Positions 18,611 to 25,507 of a stretch of 27,138 bases of DNA are shown here, in pieces. The notes beneath the pieces are model-generated. The model was not told the origin of the DNA and made no database searches. It saw only the letters and a list, made by a program, of their open reading frames with translations. The DNA lies in the NCBI GenBank assembly GCA_964356295.1, contig CAYHHE010000031.1, forward strand, positions 1 through 27,138. The letters are read 5' to 3'. The position numbers and the translations under genes are program-made. Numbering within the stretch: position 1 is the first letter of the stretch; each line of letters starts with the position of its first letter. The stretch is from CAVQGZ01 sp964356295. Lineage in GTDB: Bacteria; Actinomycetota; Actinomycetes; Jiangellales; Jiangellaceae.

Positions 18611-19089
18611 CCGGTTCGCCGAAGAACCACGTCGAGCTCGGACGGGTCGTACCACTCCAGCGCCACCTCAGACAGCGCCTCCTCCGCCAGGGTCTGCCCC
18701 GTCTCGCCGGCGCGCGCCCGGCGCAGCAGCTCGGTGGCCTCCTGGCCGTCGAGGTGCACCGCTGCCACGTCGTCGAGGTGGACGGCCCTCTGCACGGTCA
18801 CCGCGCTGGCCACCGTCGGCTCAGCAGCGGGCTGCACACCGGCGTCGTCGACATCGGCGCTGACGACCACGCGTCGGTCCGGCGCGGCGTCCGGACGGGC
18901 CAGCAGCAGCCTCAGCGAGGCGACCGCCGCGTCGCAGAACGCCTCGAACTCCCAGGAGTCGCGGTCCCCGTCGGGGTCGGCGTGGCGGAGGCCCGCGGTG
19001 ACCGTGTGCCCGGGGCGGCCCGGGGACCAGACCCCGTCGCGGGCCAACGTACGCAGGCCGTCCAGCGTGGCCGGGAGGTAGACCCGCAC
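18598..19089 (-). CDS. DUF6912-like protein of unknown function
   Basis: This is a 163-residue cytosolic protein starting with GTG and reading VRVYLPATLDGLRTLARDGV, a pattern I associate with the actinobacterial DUF6912 family. Its function is not known. It contains an acidic, Val/Ala-rich middle (RRVVVSADVDDAGV) and ends in ALEWYDPSELDVVL. No membrane segment or catalytic motif stands out. It begins 16 bp after the patatin stop and is probably read from the same transcript. Its ribosome site is weak, so coupling to the patatin gene is plausible. Confidence 0.72.
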   Translation of the reverse strand: MRVYLPATLDGLRTLARDGVWSPGRPGHTVTAGLRHADPDGDRDSWEFEAFCDAAVASLRLLLARPDAAPDRRVVVSADVDDAGVQPAAEPTVASAVTVQRAVHLDDVAAVHLDGQEATELLRRARAGETGQTLAEEALSEVALEWYDPSELDVVLRRTGHTP

Positions 19090-19105
19090 AGGTGGTCCCG
19101 GCGGC

Positions 19106-20158
19106 TCAGCTGACGCTCAGCCGCTGGCTGGCCTCGACGGCGGTCTCGTCGTTCTCGTACTCGCCGGGTTCGGCCAGCGCGGCGGCCGACGTGCGCATCG
19201 AGGTCTCCACCACCAGGGGCCGTCGGGCGACGTCCATCAGGTTGGCGCCCATCGCCTCCAGGTCCTCCGGGCCTGGGCCGAGGATGGTGACCGCGGCGCC
19301 GGAGCGGTGGACCTTCGCCGCCTCGGTCAGGCAGCGCTTGGTGATCTGGACGCGCCAGCGGCGCTCGAGGCGGGTGAGCAGCGTGGAGGGCTGGTCGAGT
19401 GCGAAGGACACCATCGGCGCGACGACGAACACCTCGTCGAGCCCGTGGTCGGCGAGCAGGTCGACGCTGGTGGCCGAGCAGGTCCCGCCGTCGACGTAGC
19501 GCCGACCGTTGATGACCACCGGGGAGAACCACGCAGGGATGGCGCAGGAGGCCATCACGGCCTCGGCGAGCTCAGCCGGCGGGGCGCCCGGGCTGCCGAA
19601 GGCGACCCGCTCACCGGTCTCGTAGTCCATGGTGCAGATGTAGGTGCCGGAGTGGGAGCTCCACTCCCCCGGCGGGTTGACCGCCTCGATCAGGTGCCCC
19701 ACCCGCGCCAGCGAACCGCGGCCCTCGGGCAGGAACGCCGACAGCACAGCGGTGGGGGGCATCTGACGCAGCCGTCCGATGTTGCGCAGCAGATTGGCCG
19801 ATCCCGGGCCGAAGTGCGGGACACCTGGACGGCTGCCGCCGGTGGCGTTGTCGTAGTCCCACCAGAAGCCCGCCAGCGGCCCGTCGTTGACCGGCTCGCC
19901 GAGCTGGTGGCGGCGCACCTGATCGGGGCTCACTCCGGAGGCCAGCAGCGCCCCGATCACCGCCCCGGCCGACGTCCCGACGATGTTGTCGACCGTGCGC
20001 AGGTCGATGCCGTGGACCTCCTCGATGGCACACAGCGCGCCGACCATCCACGCAGCACCGAGCACCCCGCCGCCGCCGAGCACCAGGCCGCGGCGTGGTT
20101 CGGAGTGCCCGGACCCGTGCCGTGAAGGCTCGGATACGCGGCGTGATCGATTCGCCAC
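19106..20158 (-). CDS. patatin-like phospholipase
   Basis: This is a patatin-family acyl hydrolase of 350 residues, acting with a Ser-Asp dyad on phospholipids or acylglycerols. The glycine-rich oxyanion loop GLVLGGGGVLGAAW is at 24-37, the nucleophile GTSAG at 61-65 (Ser63) and the dyad Asp223 in YVDGGT. All are intact. There is no signal peptide, so it is cytosolic or peripheral to the membrane. I chose the GTG at 20158 because the promoter -35 box covers the longer in-frame ATG at 20221, placing that start outside the transcript; GAGG lies three bases before the GTG. It follows the WS/DGAT gene by 87 bp, which suggests a part in turnover of neutral lipid. Confidence 0.87.
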   Translation of the reverse strand: MANRSRRVSEPSRHGSGHSEPRRGLVLGGGGVLGAAWMVGALCAIEEVHGIDLRTVDNIVGTSAGAVIGALLASGVSPDQVRRHQLGEPVNDGPLAGFWWDYDNATGGSRPGVPHFGPGSANLLRNIGRLRQMPPTAVLSAFLPEGRGSLARVGHLIEAVNPPGEWSSHSGTYICTMDYETGERVAFGSPGAPPAELAEAVMASCAIPAWFSPVVINGRRYVDGGTCSATSVDLLADHGLDEVFVVAPMVSFALDQPSTLLTRLERRWRVQITKRCLTEAAKVHRSGAAVTILGPGPEDLEAMGANLMDVARRPLVVETSMRTSAAALAEPGEYENDETAVEASQRLSVS

Positions 20159-20192
20159 AGGCCTCAGTGTCCATTCCTTGCCGTGAAGAACA

Positions 20193-20221
20193 AGTATCTC
20201 TGGTCTTCTCCGGCGTGACAA
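20193..20221 (-). promoter_or_regulatory. promoter of the patatin gene
   Basis: TTGTCA (20221-20216) and GATACT (20198-20193) are 17 bases apart, one of the best sigma-70-type matches in the window. The -10 box lies 35 bp before the chosen GTG. It lets the lipase be expressed apart from the upstream WS/DGAT operon. Confidence 0.65.
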
Positions 20222-20245
20222 GACGCCCTGGTGGCGCGGGGTGTC

Positions 20246-21685
20246 CTACCGGCGAGGTCCGGTCGCGCGCAGCGAGCCCCGGCCGCGGGTGCGAGTGCCG
20301 CGCACGGTGTCGGCCAGCAGGTCGCAGGCCGCGACGATCTCGGTGGCCAGCACGTCGAGGTCGCCGATGGCGTCCCGGTCGGCGTTGAGGCCGACGAACA
20401 CCCCGCCGTTGTACGAGGTCACACCGATCGACAGGCCGTGGCCGCTGGTGAGCGGGACGACCGGGTACGACCCCACCAGCAGCGCCCCCGCCGCGTAGAG
20501 CGGCGTCTGCGGGCCCGGCACGTTGGTGATCATCAGGTTGTACGCCCGGGCCGGCGCCTCGGCGGCGGTGCGCGCTCCGAGGATGTGCAGCGTGGGCGGG
20601 GCGAAGCCGGCCACTCCGGCGATGTCCAGGGCCGGCACCGGCTGGCCGACCTCGGGGAGCTTGCGCATGGAGAAGGCGATGCGCTGCAGCCGCACCACCG
20701 GCGACGGCTCCCCCACCGGAAGGTCGAGGATGAACGGGGCGACGTGGTTGGGACCGGCTGCCTCGTCCGGGCCGGTCACGCTCAGCGGCACCATCGCGCG
20801 CAGCGTGGTCGACGTGCGCACCACCTCACCGCGCATGAGCAGCCAGGCGCGCAGCGCCCCGGTGACGATCGCCAGCACGACGTCGTTGACCGTGGTGTCG
20901 TGGTAGTCCTTCACCCTCTTCAGCTTCTCGAGCTCGAGGTCGACCATCGCGAAGCGGCGCGCCTTGCCGATGTCGGGGTTCAGCGGGCTCGGCGGTGCCG
21001 GACGGGCAGCGCGGCGCACAGCGTGCACGGTGCCCTCGGCGGCGGCGACGAGCCGTCCGACCGTGCTGCGGACGTCGTTGACACCTCCCCGGACCACGTC
21101 GAAGGCCGCGGTGGGGCGGCGCATGAAGTCGGCGGCCACCCCGGCCAGCAGCTCGGCGGTGCCGGGGGCGACGTGCGGGGTCCAGGTGTCGGGGCGGCTG
21201 CCGCGCGGCTGGGGGCTGATGTCCAGCAGCACCTGCGCGATGCCGATGCTGCCCTTGCCGTCGACCATCGCCAGGTGCGTCTTGGACAGGATCGCCAACC
21301 TGTTGCCCTCGAGTCCCTCGACGAGGTAGACCTCCCACAGCGGCCGGTCGCGGTCCAGGCGGCGGCTCGTGATGCGCGCCACCAGCTCCTCCAGCTGCTC
21401 GTCCGTGCCGGGACGGGGCAGTGCCGAGCGGCGCACGTGGTAGGTCAGGTCGAAGTCGGTGTCGTCCACCCAGACCGGGTTGGCGAGGTGTGCGGGGATG
21501 GTGCGCATCCGCTGCCGGTACCGTGGGACGAACGCGATGCGCTCGCGGATGAGGGTGAACAGCCGGTCGTAGTCGAACCCCTCGTCGGGGGCTTGCAGCA
21601 GCTGCACGGTGGCCGCATGGGCGGGGGTCTTGGCACGCTCGGCGTTGAGGAACGACATCTCTGTGGAACTGAGCCGATGCGGCAT
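20246..21685 (-). CDS. WS/DGAT-family acyltransferase
   Basis: This 479-residue protein belongs to the wax ester synthase / diacylglycerol acyltransferase family, which joins acyl-CoA to fatty alcohols or diacylglycerol to make storage lipid. The family opening (LSSTEMSFLNAE) is followed by PLWEVYLVEGL (115-125) and the active-site region SKTHLAMVDG (134-143). The C-terminal half contains DYHDTTVNDVVLAIVTGALR, GPNHVAPFILDLPVG and the NVPGPQTPLY signature. The catalytic motif HHxxxDG reads HLAMVDG here: H137 is kept, but the second histidine is L138, so classical acyltransfer may be weak or altered. The ATG at 21685 has GAGGAG upstream. It follows the HAD gene by 28 bp and is probably the last gene of that operon. 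Confidence 0.88.
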   Translation of the reverse strand: MPHRLSSTEMSFLNAERAKTPAHAATVQLLQAPDEGFDYDRLFTLIRERIAFVPRYRQRMRTIPAHLANPVWVDDTDFDLTYHVRRSALPRPGTDEQLEELVARITSRRLDRDRPLWEVYLVEGLEGNRLAILSKTHLAMVDGKGSIGIAQVLLDISPQPRGSRPDTWTPHVAPGTAELLAGVAADFMRRPTAAFDVVRGGVNDVRSTVGRLVAAAEGTVHAVRRAARPAPPSPLNPDIGKARRFAMVDLELEKLKRVKDYHDTTVNDVVLAIVTGALRAWLLMRGEVVRTSTTLRAMVPLSVTGPDEAAGPNHVAPFILDLPVGEPSPVVRLQRIAFSMRKLPEVGQPVPALDIAGVAGFAPPTLHILGARTAAEAPARAYNLMITNVPGPQTPLYAAGALLVGSYPVVPLTSGHGLSIGVTSYNGGVFVGLNADRDAIGDLDVLATEIVAACDLLADTVRGTRTRGRGSLRATGPRR

Positions 21686-21713
21686 GGCCACTCCTCGCGC
21701 AGGTGATCCCCCA

Positions 21714-22394
21714 CTATGGCATGCCGGGGTCGCCGGCCAGATCCCGCCCGAACAGGACGCTGAGCTCGCGCGCGGTGACCACGTAGGACGTGTGGTGCAC
21801 GCCCACCATCCCGACCTCGACCGCTGCGGCGACGTTGTGCGGCAGGTCGTCGACGAAGACGCACTCGCGCGGTGCCAGTCCCAGCTCGGCGCAGGCGTGC
21901 CGGTAGATGGCCGGTTCGGGCTTGCGCATCCCGACCTGCCCGGAGATGACGACGGCGTCGAACATGCCGTCCCAGACCTCGCTCGGGTAGTGGTCGCCCC
22001 ACGAGTTGGACAGCAGGGCGGTGCTGATGCCGCTGCTGCGGGCACGCAGCACCAGGGCGTTCATCGCCGGGGCTCGGGTGAAGAACGAGAACATCCTGCT
22101 CAGCAGGCCGTCGGGGTCGAGGCGGCGGCCCGACTCCCGTTCCAGGGCGTCGGCGAGGAACGCCTCGAACTCCGCAGTCTCGATCTGCCCGCGTTCGAGC
22201 AGGTGGACGGGGTTGGCGATCTCTCGTTCGGCCTCGCTGGGGCCCAGCCACTGCCGGAAGGAGGTCCGCAGGGCCTCCGACGGGACCCCCTCCACCTCGG
22301 CCCACGCCACCAGCGCCTCGTGCACGTCGGTGGTGAGCACGCCACCCCAGTCGATCACGAGCCCGCGCAGCGTCGACTGCGGGCGTGGCGTCAC
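21714..22394 (-). CDS. HAD-superfamily hydrolase
   Basis: This 226-residue haloacid-dehalogenase-like hydrolase has a cap domain between motifs I and II. Motif I is VIDWGGVLTT with nucleophile D15, but the usual acid/base Asp two residues later is G17. Motif II is LLSNSWG (S129), motif III has K158 in RKPEPAIY, and motif IV is VFVDDLPHN (D182, D183). The DxG version of motif I is known in a HAD subgroup, so phosphatase activity is not assured. The start is GTG at 22394, overlapping the upstream stop as GTGA. A TAGCAT box lies seven bases before it and could allow extra leaderless initiation. Confidence 0.85.
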   Translation of the reverse strand: MTPRPQSTLRGLVIDWGGVLTTDVHEALVAWAEVEGVPSEALRTSFRQWLGPSEAEREIANPVHLLERGQIETAEFEAFLADALERESGRRLDPDGLLSRMFSFFTRAPAMNALVLRARSSGISTALLSNSWGDHYPSEVWDGMFDAVVISGQVGMRKPEPAIYRHACAELGLAPRECVFVDDLPHNVAAAVEVGMVGVHHTSYVVTARELSVLFGRDLAGDPGMP

Positions 22395-23719
22395 ACCCCC
22401 GATGCTACGGAGCCGCTGCGCCGTGCCGCTCGCCGACGACGAGACGAAGGCGAGGCTGCCACGCCGCTACCGTCGACGGACAGGCTCGCCGCGAGGTCGC
22501 GCAGCGCCGTGCGCAGACTGGACCCGGGTACGACCTCGGCGAGCGGCCGGGCGCGCCGCAGCGCAAGGTCGGCGGCCGCCGGGTCGTCGGGGAGCAGGTG
22601 GACGCTGGGCACGTCGGCGAAGCGTCCCAGGGCGTCGCGGATCTGCCGGCCCGGCCGCGGGCCGACCACGCTCGCGCGCACCCGGTTGACCAGGACGACC
22701 GGGCGCGACGCCGTGACGTCGGCGAGCTGGTCCAGCGCGTGGAGCAGCCGCAGCATCCCCAGCGGGTCGGCGCCACCGACGACCACCACGACGTCGGCGG
22801 CCTGCAGCACCGACCTGGTGACCGCGCCGGGCCCGAAGGACGATCGGTCCAGCGGGTCGACGGGGTCGGCAGCCAGCGCAGACCCGCAGTCGACGACCAC
22901 CTCGTCGGCCAGCGACCGGGCAGCGTCCCAGACGACCTCGAGCAGGGCCGGGCGCAGCTCGCGCCAGCGGTCGGGCCGGGTGGCGCCGGTCAGGACCCGC
23001 ATCGTCGGGCCGACGGCGAGCGCGTGGGCCGCGAGCACCCTGACGTCGAGCCGGCCGCGCGAGGCGGTGCGGCACGCGGCCGCCAGCCCCGGGGCCTCGT
23101 CCAGGATGCCGAGCAGGGTGCTGACCGCGCCACCGGCGGGGTCAGCGTCCACGAGGAGGACCGACGAGGCGAGCATCGCCCGCTCGTGGGCCAGGTTGAC
23201 CGCGACCGTGCTGCGCCCCGGTGCCCCGGCCGGGCCCCATACCGCGATCAGCCGTCCCGTGCTCTGCGGCGACGGACGCAGCGGGGCGGTCGGCTCCGGC
23301 AGGTCCGGCTCGGAGTGGGCGGTAGGCACCGACCGGGCGGCGATGCCGTGCAGCCGGGCCACGAGTTCCTCCGGCGAGGTCTCGGACGAGGCCACGTCGG
23401 CCACCCCGAGGCTCACGGCGGTCCCGGTCGTGGCCTGGTCCTCCACCGCGACCACGGCCACCCCAGTCTCGCGCAGCCGCTGGACGACGTCGCGGTCGAG
23501 CCGGGGCAGCGACGCGTCGACGACCGCGACACTGACCAGGCCTGCCGAGCAGACAGCGAGCAGGTCGGCGAGGTCGACGCAGCGCCGCGCCAGGTGCAGC
23601 CCTGATCGGTGCCGCTCGACCAGGGGGAGCAGCCCCAGCTCCCAGGCCGCGCCCCCGGAGGCGATGGCGACCCCGACGGCGGTCGGGGACGGCTCGGGCA
23701 CCGGCCAGGTCGCCGGCAT
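22391..23719 (-). CDS. CpaE-like MinD/ParA-family protein with degenerate P-loop
   Basis: This is a 442-residue protein with the build of CpaE, the MinD-like factor that positions Tad/Flp pili. An N-terminal receiver-like domain (about 1-128) includes VSVAVVDASLPRLDRDVVQR. A Pro-rich linker follows (131-152), then a P-loop ATPase domain (about 155-415). The deviant Walker A motif, normally KGGxGKTT, reads AGAPGRST (164-171), so both lysines are replaced (Ala and Arg). The switch motif VLLVDADPAGG (188-198) and the Walker B-like EVVVDCGSAL are present. The Arg/Ser-rich tail is probably disordered. The ATG at 23719 overlaps the upstream stop as TGATG, and the HAD gene overlaps its own stop. No pilin, prepilin peptidase or TadA-C gene is visible in this window. 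Confidence 0.8.
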   Translation of the reverse strand: MPATWPVPEPSPTAVGVAIASGGAAWELGLLPLVERHRSGLHLARRCVDLADLLAVCSAGLVSVAVVDASLPRLDRDVVQRLRETGVAVVAVEDQATTGTAVSLGVADVASSETSPEELVARLHGIAARSVPTAHSEPDLPEPTAPLRPSPQSTGRLIAVWGPAGAPGRSTVAVNLAHERAMLASSVLLVDADPAGGAVSTLLGILDEAPGLAAACRTASRGRLDVRVLAAHALAVGPTMRVLTGATRPDRWRELRPALLEVVWDAARSLADEVVVDCGSALAADPVDPLDRSSFGPGAVTRSVLQAADVVVVVGGADPLGMLRLLHALDQLADVTASRPVVLVNRVRASVVGPRPGRQIRDALGRFADVPSVHLLPDDPAAADLALRRARPLAEVVPGSSLRTALRDLAASLSVDGSGVAASPSSRRRRAARRSGSVASGV

Positions 23720-24453
23720 CAGCGTGGGCTGGGGTCGAGGGTCAGCACGACCCGACCGGCCGCGGAGGCGGCCACCATGCGGGCCGCTGTGTCGGCCACC
23801 GACCTACGCACGTCGGCGTCCTCGGACAGGCTGAGCACGACCGAGGTCGTGGCGGCGCCGCCGGCGAAGCCCGCGTCGTCCTGCGCCGACGAGGCGACGG
23901 GGACGCCCTCGGCCAGCAGCTCTGCCGGTTGCTCGTCCGGGGTGTCGGCGTCGGTGAGGGTGTCCGGGACCACCCAGACGTCCACCCGGTCGCCCACCGA
24001 CAGCGATCCGGGCATCGTCTGGGTCGGCACCGCGACCGCGACGAGGCGGGTGTCGGTGCGCACCTCGGAGGCTGGGGCGACGGCGCTCGCCGGTACCAGC
24101 TCGTCCTGGCCGACAGGCCGGACCACGACGTAGCCGTCGGGGATCGGGCCGGTCAGGTAGGGGTTGGCGGCGCCCTCGACCCGGGCTGGGACGGCGGTGA
24201 CGGCGTCCGGGCGCAGCACCTGGCCAGGGATCAGGTCGCTGGTGGCGGCCCAGGTCGGGACCGTCTGCTGCGCGCTGGTGACCAGCTGGGCTCCCGCGAC
24301 GGCGGAGGAGAGGACGAGCACGATACCTGCCAGCGTGCGCCAGTCGCGCCACCGGCGGCCGGGCAGCCGGCTCGCCGCGGGCGAGGGCGGCGTCGGCGTC
24401 AGGACGACGTCGTCCTCCCCGCGCAGCAGCGCCCCACCCGATGCCCTGGCCAC
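23719..24453 (-). CDS. SAF-domain, CpaB/RcpC-like membrane protein
   Basis: This 244-residue protein has a cytosolic N-terminal tail of about 38 residues and one membrane helix at about 41-60 (LAGIVLVLSSAVAGAQLVTS). The SAF domain lies outside the membrane (about 65-125; SDLIPGQVLRPDAVTAV and GYVVVRPVGQDELVPASAVA). It is followed by a CpaB/RcpC-like part (LVAVAVPTQTMPGSLSVGDR, DVWVVPD). In Tad systems CpaB helps assemble the secretin or pilus channel; here the partners are missing. The GTG at 24453 has GGAGG seven bases before it, and TATACT lies about 43 bp upstream. It is the first gene of a four-gene operon. Confidence 0.82.
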   Translation of the reverse strand: MARASGGALLRGEDDVVLTPTPPSPAASRLPGRRWRDWRTLAGIVLVLSSAVAGAQLVTSAQQTVPTWAATSDLIPGQVLRPDAVTAVPARVEGAANPYLTGPIPDGYVVVRPVGQDELVPASAVAPASEVRTDTRLVAVAVPTQTMPGSLSVGDRVDVWVVPDTLTDADTPDEQPAELLAEGVPVASSAQDDAGFAGGAATTSVVLSLSEDADVRRSVADTAARMVAASAAGRVVLTLDPSPR

Positions 24454-24495
24454 CTCGAGTCCTCCCCCTCGGCGCGACGACCCCGACGTCCGCTA

Positions 24496-24515
24496 AGTAT
24501 AGATTTGCGAGGATT
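24496..24515 (-). promoter_or_regulatory. -10 box and phased AT-rich repeats upstream of the SAF gene
   Basis: TATACT (24501-24496) is a near-perfect -10 box for the SAF-CpaE operon, giving a leader of about 36 nt. I find no matching -35 box, which suggests an activator. Just upstream, GATT occurs twice exactly one helical turn apart (24502 and 24512), in one of the few AT-rich spots of the window. Confidence 0.5.
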
Positions 24516-24628
24516 GAGGTGGCACGCGGCATTCAGCGTAGCCCCAACGGACGATGCAGGACTCGACGCATCCACAGGCAAGCCGAGGCTAGCGAACGCT
24601 TCCGGGCGCTTTCTGCCAGACTCGGGCC

Positions 24629-24886
24629 ATGTCGACCCGTCGCTTCCTCACGCTCGCCGATGTCGCGGAGATCCTCAACACCTCGTCCAACCAGGTGTAC
24701 GCACTGGTCCGCAACGGGGAGCTGCCCGCGATCAAGATCGGCGGGCGCGGTCAGTGGCGAGTCGAGGAGTCCGTGCTCGAGGACTACATCGCCCGGATGT
24801 ACGAGCAGACCCGGGAGTTCGTGCGGACCCATCCCTTCGGCGTCGGCGACGGCGGCACCGACGACGAGGCGGTCACGCGGGCGTGA
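24629..24886 (+). CDS. small MerR/excisionase-type HTH DNA-binding protein (BldC-like fold)
   Basis: This 85-residue protein consists almost wholly of a winged helix-turn-helix of the excisionase/BldC type: RFLTLADVAEILNTSSNQVY (5-24), then ALVRNGELPAIKIGGRGQWR with the wing, and a short helical tail (VLEDYIARMYEQTREFVRTH). Such proteins bind direct repeats side by side. The conserved order next to secA-linked genes and the absence of integrase or att sites argue for a chromosomal regulator rather than a phage excisionase. There is no ribosome site. CAGACT ends six bases before the ATG, so it may be leaderless. It is divergent from the SAF operon and overlaps the opposing gene by 14 bp. Confidence 0.85.
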   Translation: MSTRRFLTLADVAEILNTSSNQVYALVRNGELPAIKIGGRGQWRVEESVLEDYIARMYEQTREFVRTHPFGVGDGGTDDEAVTRA

Positions 24887-25409
24887 ACGCCAGGCAGGCT
24901 GCCAGCGGCAGCGACCAGGTGGCGCCGTCCGCGGTCTGCAGGTCCAGGTAGTCCGAGCCCACCCGCACGAGGACGCCCTGCAGGTTCTCCAGGCCGGCGC
25001 GGCGAACCCGCACCGGGACGCGCGCCTCGCCGAGCCCGGCCAGCACCATGCGCAGGTCACGCCGTGCCGTGACCGCCCCGACGGCCTGGTCGGGCACGGC
25101 CGCTGAGGCCAACCCGACCACGCCGCGGACCGCGGCCACCGGGACCAGCGCGGCGGACTCGCCTCCCGAGCGTGCCTGTCCCTCCAGGGCCAACCAGTCC
25201 GCGCCGTAGCCGACCACGACGCCGCGCAGCAGCGAGCCGTCGGCGAGCTGGCAGGCCAGCAGACGACCCATCGACCCCCGGACCCGGTCGAGCAGGGCGA
25301 CGGCGGCCTGCTCGCGACGCGTCCGGTCGGCGACCTCGGCATCGAAGTCGTCGCGCTCGAGCTGGTCGGCCTGCGCGGCCAGGTCCCACCACAGCCGGTC
25401 CCACCTCAT
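24873..25409 (-). CDS. uncharacterised protein with two Sm-like repeats
   Basis: I do not recognise a named family. The 178-residue product opens with a helical part (MRWDRLWWDLAAQADQLERD; DRTRREQAAVALLDRVRG). Two similar beta-rich units follow: GVVVGYGADWLALE to VPVAAVRGVV (about 63-97) and GVLVRVGSDYLDLQ to LPLAACLAF (about 145-175). Each has the G-V-x-V-x-x-G-x-D-[YW]-L-x-L pattern seen in Sm-like barrels. The ATG at 25409 lies seven bases after a TAACCT -10 box, so it is probably leaderless; an alternative ATG at 25439 would lie upstream of that box. No membrane segment is visible. Function is unknown; RNA or protein binding is a guess. Confidence 0.75.
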   Translation of the reverse strand: MRWDRLWWDLAAQADQLERDDFDAEVADRTRREQAAVALLDRVRGSMGRLLACQLADGSLLRGVVVGYGADWLALEGQARSGGESAALVPVAAVRGVVGLASAAVPDQAVGAVTARRDLRMVLAGLGEARVPVRVRRAGLENLQGVLVRVGSDYLDLQTADGATWSLPLAACLAFTPA

Positions 25410-25416
25410 CGGGATC

Positions 25417-25422
25417 AGGTTA
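25417..25422 (-). promoter_or_regulatory. -10 box for the 178-residue protein gene
   Basis: TAACCT on the minus strand ends seven bases before the ATG at 25409. This is the spacing of leaderless actinobacterial transcripts. The -35 box is not convincing. Confidence 0.4.
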
Positions 25423-25443
25423 CCCACAGGATGACTCATCCCC

Positions 25444-25491
25444 TTGACAGATCCAACAAGAGCCCGTGAACTAAAGCAAACAGAAGCAAAC
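25444..25491 (+). promoter_or_regulatory. upstream region of the LysM gene: TTGACA box and 10-bp-phased repeat
   Basis: A perfect -35 hexamer TTGACA (25444-25449) is followed 18 bases later by only a weak -10 (GAACTA, 25468-25473). The octamer AAGCAAAC then occurs twice, at 25474-25481 and 25484-25491, exactly 10 bp apart, in an A-rich stretch unusual for this DNA. The pair could be an operator for a protein binding direct repeats on one DNA face. GGGGGG just before the ATG serves as ribosome site. Confidence 0.45.
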
Positions 25492-25507
25492 TGGATCTGG
25501 GGGGATC

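Noticed and set aside
24629..24886. Excisionase-like gene as a sign of an integrated phage or element
   Set aside because: No integrase, att-type repeat, tRNA target or other phage gene is nearby, and the neighbours are core actinobacterial genes.
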